From Lingula anatina (Eukaryota; Brachiopoda; Lingulata; Lingulida; Lingulidae), in NCBI RefSeq assembly GCF_001039355.2, contig NW_019776046.1, forward strand, positions 669,825-733,824: a stretch of DNA of 64,000 nucleotides, in the 5' to 3' direction. A program made the translations under genes and the position numbers. A model generated the notes under the pieces. The model worked only from the letters and a program-made list of their open reading frames with translations, was not told where the DNA came from and did no database searches. Within the stretch, counting starts at the first letter, position 1. Every line of letters starts with the position of its first letter. Below are positions 61,306 through 64,000 of this stretch, piece after piece.

Positions 61306-62177
61306 GATCTGTGTTCCTTCAACCGCTACTGTGACCGTCAAACTGTGGTGACCTAGTATGAGTAACGAAGGAGTATTACGCCACGTGAAAAAAATGTACG
61401 CTGATGTTCTGCGTGTAACAGTGTATAATTTGCACTCTGTTGTGTCGACCTTGGCCTACATGCGGGCTCCATTAATATAAATCACTTTGAAGTTTCACGT
61501 TCTCCTAACAGTGAAGCAAACCAGTTTCCATGGATGTAGTTTAATTTTTGGACAGTATATGACAAAATTACAAAAAAAAAAAAAAAAAAAATGGTGGATG
61601 AGCACCAAAAAGTAATCGGATAAATAAATAAATAAATAAATAATAGGAGGGAAAGAAAGAAAGTAAGGAAAGAAATAAAGGAAGAAGCCTCACATGTACA
61701 CGCAAATAACGATCAACGCGAGCGCACAAATATGCAAGGATCGGTGAAGTGAAGGGTGGAGTAAAAGAACATGCAGTAAATTGGGTAGGGGAATGATTGC
61801 CGTTGATTTTGCTCCATGTGTTTTATAATTAAGTCTTTAATGCCACCGATTGCAAGATAAAAATAAGAATTTTAAGGTATTCTGGAACGTTCTACCGTAT
61901 TCAAGAAGGCTTTTGAAAGTTCTTTTGATAATCACAACAGAAGAAAAAAAAAAAACAAGACATGAACATGATTGTGCTAGGTGAGAAATCTGGTTTATTG
62001 TTGCCAAGGCACTAATTGAACTGGGCATGCGTAGTTCCGTATATCGATGTTTGAAAATGGCGGCGGCCTTAGCCAGCAAGCATCTCAGATGCCTGGGAAC
62101 ATCATATGATTAACCACAGCAATCGATATAAGAGGATTTCCTTGTGTTCGACTTCAAGACAGAACAATAGTTCCAGG
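61306..62177. promoter_or_regulatory. Divergent intergenic region ADI1 / DHHC gene
   Basis: The two genes start in opposite directions within about 870 bases. Near the DHHC side, GGGCATGCGTAG (62023-62034) resembles an NRF1 site and AAAATGGCGGC (62053-62063) a YY1 site, a common pair at TATA-less housekeeping promoters. An A-run (61573-61591) and an AAAT repeat (61621-61645) lie in the middle. No clear ADI1 box was found. Confidence 0.45.
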
Positions 62178-62705
62178 ATGCCAAAAATCGCTGAAAGGTA
62201 TGCCTGTGGATACATTAACCCGTAGAATGTTAAACAATGACGTGAAACTGAAAGAATGTAGCCTACTGCATGTAAATTAGTTAGTAGCCTACGCTGTGGA
62301 CCTAAGTTTGGTGCTTCGGAATGGCTTAATATTAAATTTAGATATTAATTTTTCGAAGATCCACTCTGGGCTCAAAAGCACGTTATTGGTTTGGCCTATT
62401 TGTTTCATTGTGTAAAGTTGGCTAACTGTTTTTACCCAAGGCGCACCGTGAATATGATCTTTTCCTTTATTAAATACATTTTCATTAGATTAAGCTTTCA
62501 TACTTTTCATTATAACAAGAACTGGTGGTGAAATCGGGTCGAATAATCTTATATTTAGCTACAGTTACTATTAAGAAAATAACACGGCTGTCATACTAAA
62601 TATACATCTATGTACATGTAGGCCTATTTTCTCATGTTTTCTATTTATTTCAGAAACAGTGATGAGATAAAAACAGTTCTTGACCTCCATAGCCCTATCT
62701 TCTGA
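62178..62705 (+). CDS. Spliced upstream ORF (23 codons) in the DHHC leader
   Basis: The leader exon ends CTGAAAG|GTATGC at 62197/62198 and an acceptor, TTTCAG, lies at 62653. An ATG at 62178 reads across this junction (62178-62197 plus 62654-62705) for 23 codons to TGA 62703-62705, 51 bases before the main ATG and in the same frame. The peptide resembles nothing I know. If the splice is used, ribosomes must reinitiate or leak past it. Confidence 0.45.
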
Positions 62706-62756
62706 CCTTTATTGGCCTTGACACCTGAAAGACCTCTACCTCAGTATCCCAACAAC

Positions 62757-63860
62757 ATGCCTCCACATAGGATGACAGTTGAGCAGTATGGAGAACCAGA
62801 GGATGGAGATGAACAAGATACCCTCATGGGTAAATTTCGCGCTCATTATCATGGGAAGGGACTTAAACGAGAGACTCTTATCTGTACTGACCGTATTTCA
62901 TCGGGAATATTTATTTACACTCTCTTCACTGGATATTATGTAGGTATGATAGATGTCATACCAGAAATATACGAAAAAGATTATCCACATTATGTCTACC
63001 CGTTAAGGGTTGCATTGACATTTTGCTTTATACAGGTGATCGCTAATTGGCTGTGTGTAAGATGTTACGAAACTGGATATTTTGTGACGAGAGACAGACC
63101 CAATTTAAGAAAAACTTTGTGGGATGAAGTAGCTTTTGCTGAGACGACTGTGTTGGACAATGAACATGGAAGTCACAGGCGGGATGGTGTCTCAGGCATT
63201 CGTACCGAACAAGAGTTTGCGTCAAAAGAAGAAATGAATCTGGCATGGAAACGTTGCTTAATTTGCCAGCACAATGCACCTCCGCGCTCTCACCACTGCC
63301 GTGACTGTCGCAAGTGCATACTGAAGCATGACCACCACTGTTATTTCGTCGGACGCTGCATAGGATTTTACAATCAGCGTTATTTCATCGTGTTATCATT
63401 TTACACTGGCGTAGGCAGTTTGGCTTCTTTTCTGCATGTGCTCTACTATTTACATTCTGTTCTCCCTGATGACATGCACTGGTACGATTATGCATTCCCG
63501 TATACATTTTACACGTGGTTTGAAGGAAAAATCACGTTTCACAATCTCCTGCTTATTTCATACTGCTACATTTTATGGTGGAGTGGAATTCTGGGATTGG
63601 GGTTCTTCCTTTGGGAGATGATTTTGGTACTGACTGGAAAAACTACGTTTGAGGTGCGACAAAACTTGCACGTAGTATGCTTGAGCAGCATGCGGGAGAA
63701 ACTGAGATCGGTTTTTGGGGAATTTTGGTTTTTTAACTTCATCCTCCCTCTTCAGTTGTTGTACAGACAGAGTGGGGATGGAACAGAGTGGAAAGATCTG
63801 AAAATATTTAATCCTAGGGGACAACCTCTCAAAGTGGTATTTGCTAATAAGGACCATTGA
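62757..63860 (+). CDS. DHHC palmitoyltransferase, ZDHHC24-like
   Basis: An uninterrupted frame encodes 367 residues from the first ATG after an in-frame stop (62703). The cysteine-rich domain is at about 168-212 (CLICQHNAPPRSHHC, CRKCILKHDHHC, GRCIGFYNQRYF), with catalytic DHHC at 192-195. Four membrane segments are visible: about 48-66 and 84-102 before the DHHC domain, about 212-235 and 263-293 after it. TTFE (in GKTTFEVRQN) matches the TTxE motif that follows the last membrane segment. The GDGTEW phrase near the C-terminus and overall length suggest the ZDHHC22/24 group; exact orthology is not certain. Members acylate cysteines of membrane proteins on Golgi/ER membranes. The coding sequence is intronless, with a leader intron only. 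Confidence 0.93.
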   Translation: MPPHRMTVEQYGEPEDGDEQDTLMGKFRAHYHGKGLKRETLICTDRISSGIFIYTLFTGYYVGMIDVIPEIYEKDYPHYVYPLRVALTFCFIQVIANWLCVRCYETGYFVTRDRPNLRKTLWDEVAFAETTVLDNEHGSHRRDGVSGIRTEQEFASKEEMNLAWKRCLICQHNAPPRSHHCRDCRKCILKHDHHCYFVGRCIGFYNQRYFIVLSFYTGVGSLASFLHVLYYLHSVLPDDMHWYDYAFPYTFYTWFEGKITFHNLLLISYCYILWWSGILGLGFFLWEMILVLTGKTTFEVRQNLHVVCLSSMREKLRSVFGEFWFFNFILPLQLLYRQSGDGTEWKDLKIFNPRGQPLKVVFANKDH

Positions 63861-63963
63861 GACTGTGTATTTGTGAATGAGGTAAAAATATGACAGCATG
63901 AAATAGAGCAGATGATCAAAGTGTCTTGCAATCAAAAATTGAAGCACCATTAACCTGTATGCA

Positions 63964-63996
<33 letters not shown>

Positions 63997-64000
63997 CATT
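63861..64000. repeat. Downstream sequence with G31 homopolymer
   Basis: After the DHHC stop, 100 bases of probable 3' UTR lead to 31 consecutive G (63965-63995). The true length of such a run is unreliable in an assembly. Confidence 0.8.

Noticed and set aside
1-64000. CRISPR arrays, operons, ribosome binding sites, rRNA genes
   Set aside because: The window is animal nuclear DNA; tandem repeats here lack the spacer pattern of CRISPR and no rRNA sequence was recognised.

Overview
This window is animal nuclear DNA: AT-rich, with long introns carrying consensus GT...AG borders, many microsatellites, and short non-autonomous DNA transposons. Gene content (a Rag GTPase of the C/D type, a secreted CTHRC1-domain protein, a FAM167 homologue, acireductone dioxygenase and a DHHC palmitoyltransferase) fits a bilaterian invertebrate. 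The CTHRC1-like genes, the repeat spectrum and the signs of high heterozygosity suggest a marine lophotrochozoan such as a mollusc. That placement is inference; nothing in the window fixes the species.

Layout. 1-5650: no complete gene. It holds two short foldback elements and a 1.7-kb near-identical direct repeat (2311-4000 and 4002-5674) joined by a single N, which looks like two unmerged alleles. 5651-5769 (minus): a putative first coding exon with a lysosome-type dileucine motif, divergent from the next gene. 6208-11477 (plus): complete nine-exon RRAGC/D gene, with a TFE-type E-box just upstream of its ATG; its introns hold minisatellites, a fragment copied from its own exon 4, and an array copied from its own exon-8 donor site. 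13897-14447: a 551-bp element with 108-bp-class inverted repeats. 14891-15833: a large palindromic foldback element inserted in the 5' region of a broken CTHRC1-like copy (15867-16220). 17094-18461 (plus): the intact three-exon CTHRC1-like gene. 18.7-50.6 kb: no protein gene that I can support; diverged repeats, tRNA-like SINE segments, MITEs, microsatellites, an assembly gap (31086-31228) and a few possible 5' exons. 50674-55272 (plus): a 1336-residue FAM167 (DIORA) family protein whose conserved domain is only the last ~155 residues. 57376-61305 (minus): four-exon acireductone dioxygenase (ADI1). 62178-63860 (plus): a DHHC palmitoyltransferase with an uninterrupted main reading frame and a spliced upstream ORF.

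The genes do not form one pathway. RagC/D is the amino-acid-sensing GTPase of mTORC1 at lysosomes, ADI1 is a step of methionine salvage, DHHC proteins acylate membrane proteins, and CTHRC1-like proteins are extracellular. Their adjacency looks incidental. The FAM167 gene and ADI1 are convergent; ADI1 and the DHHC gene are divergent with under 0.9 kb between their 5' ends.
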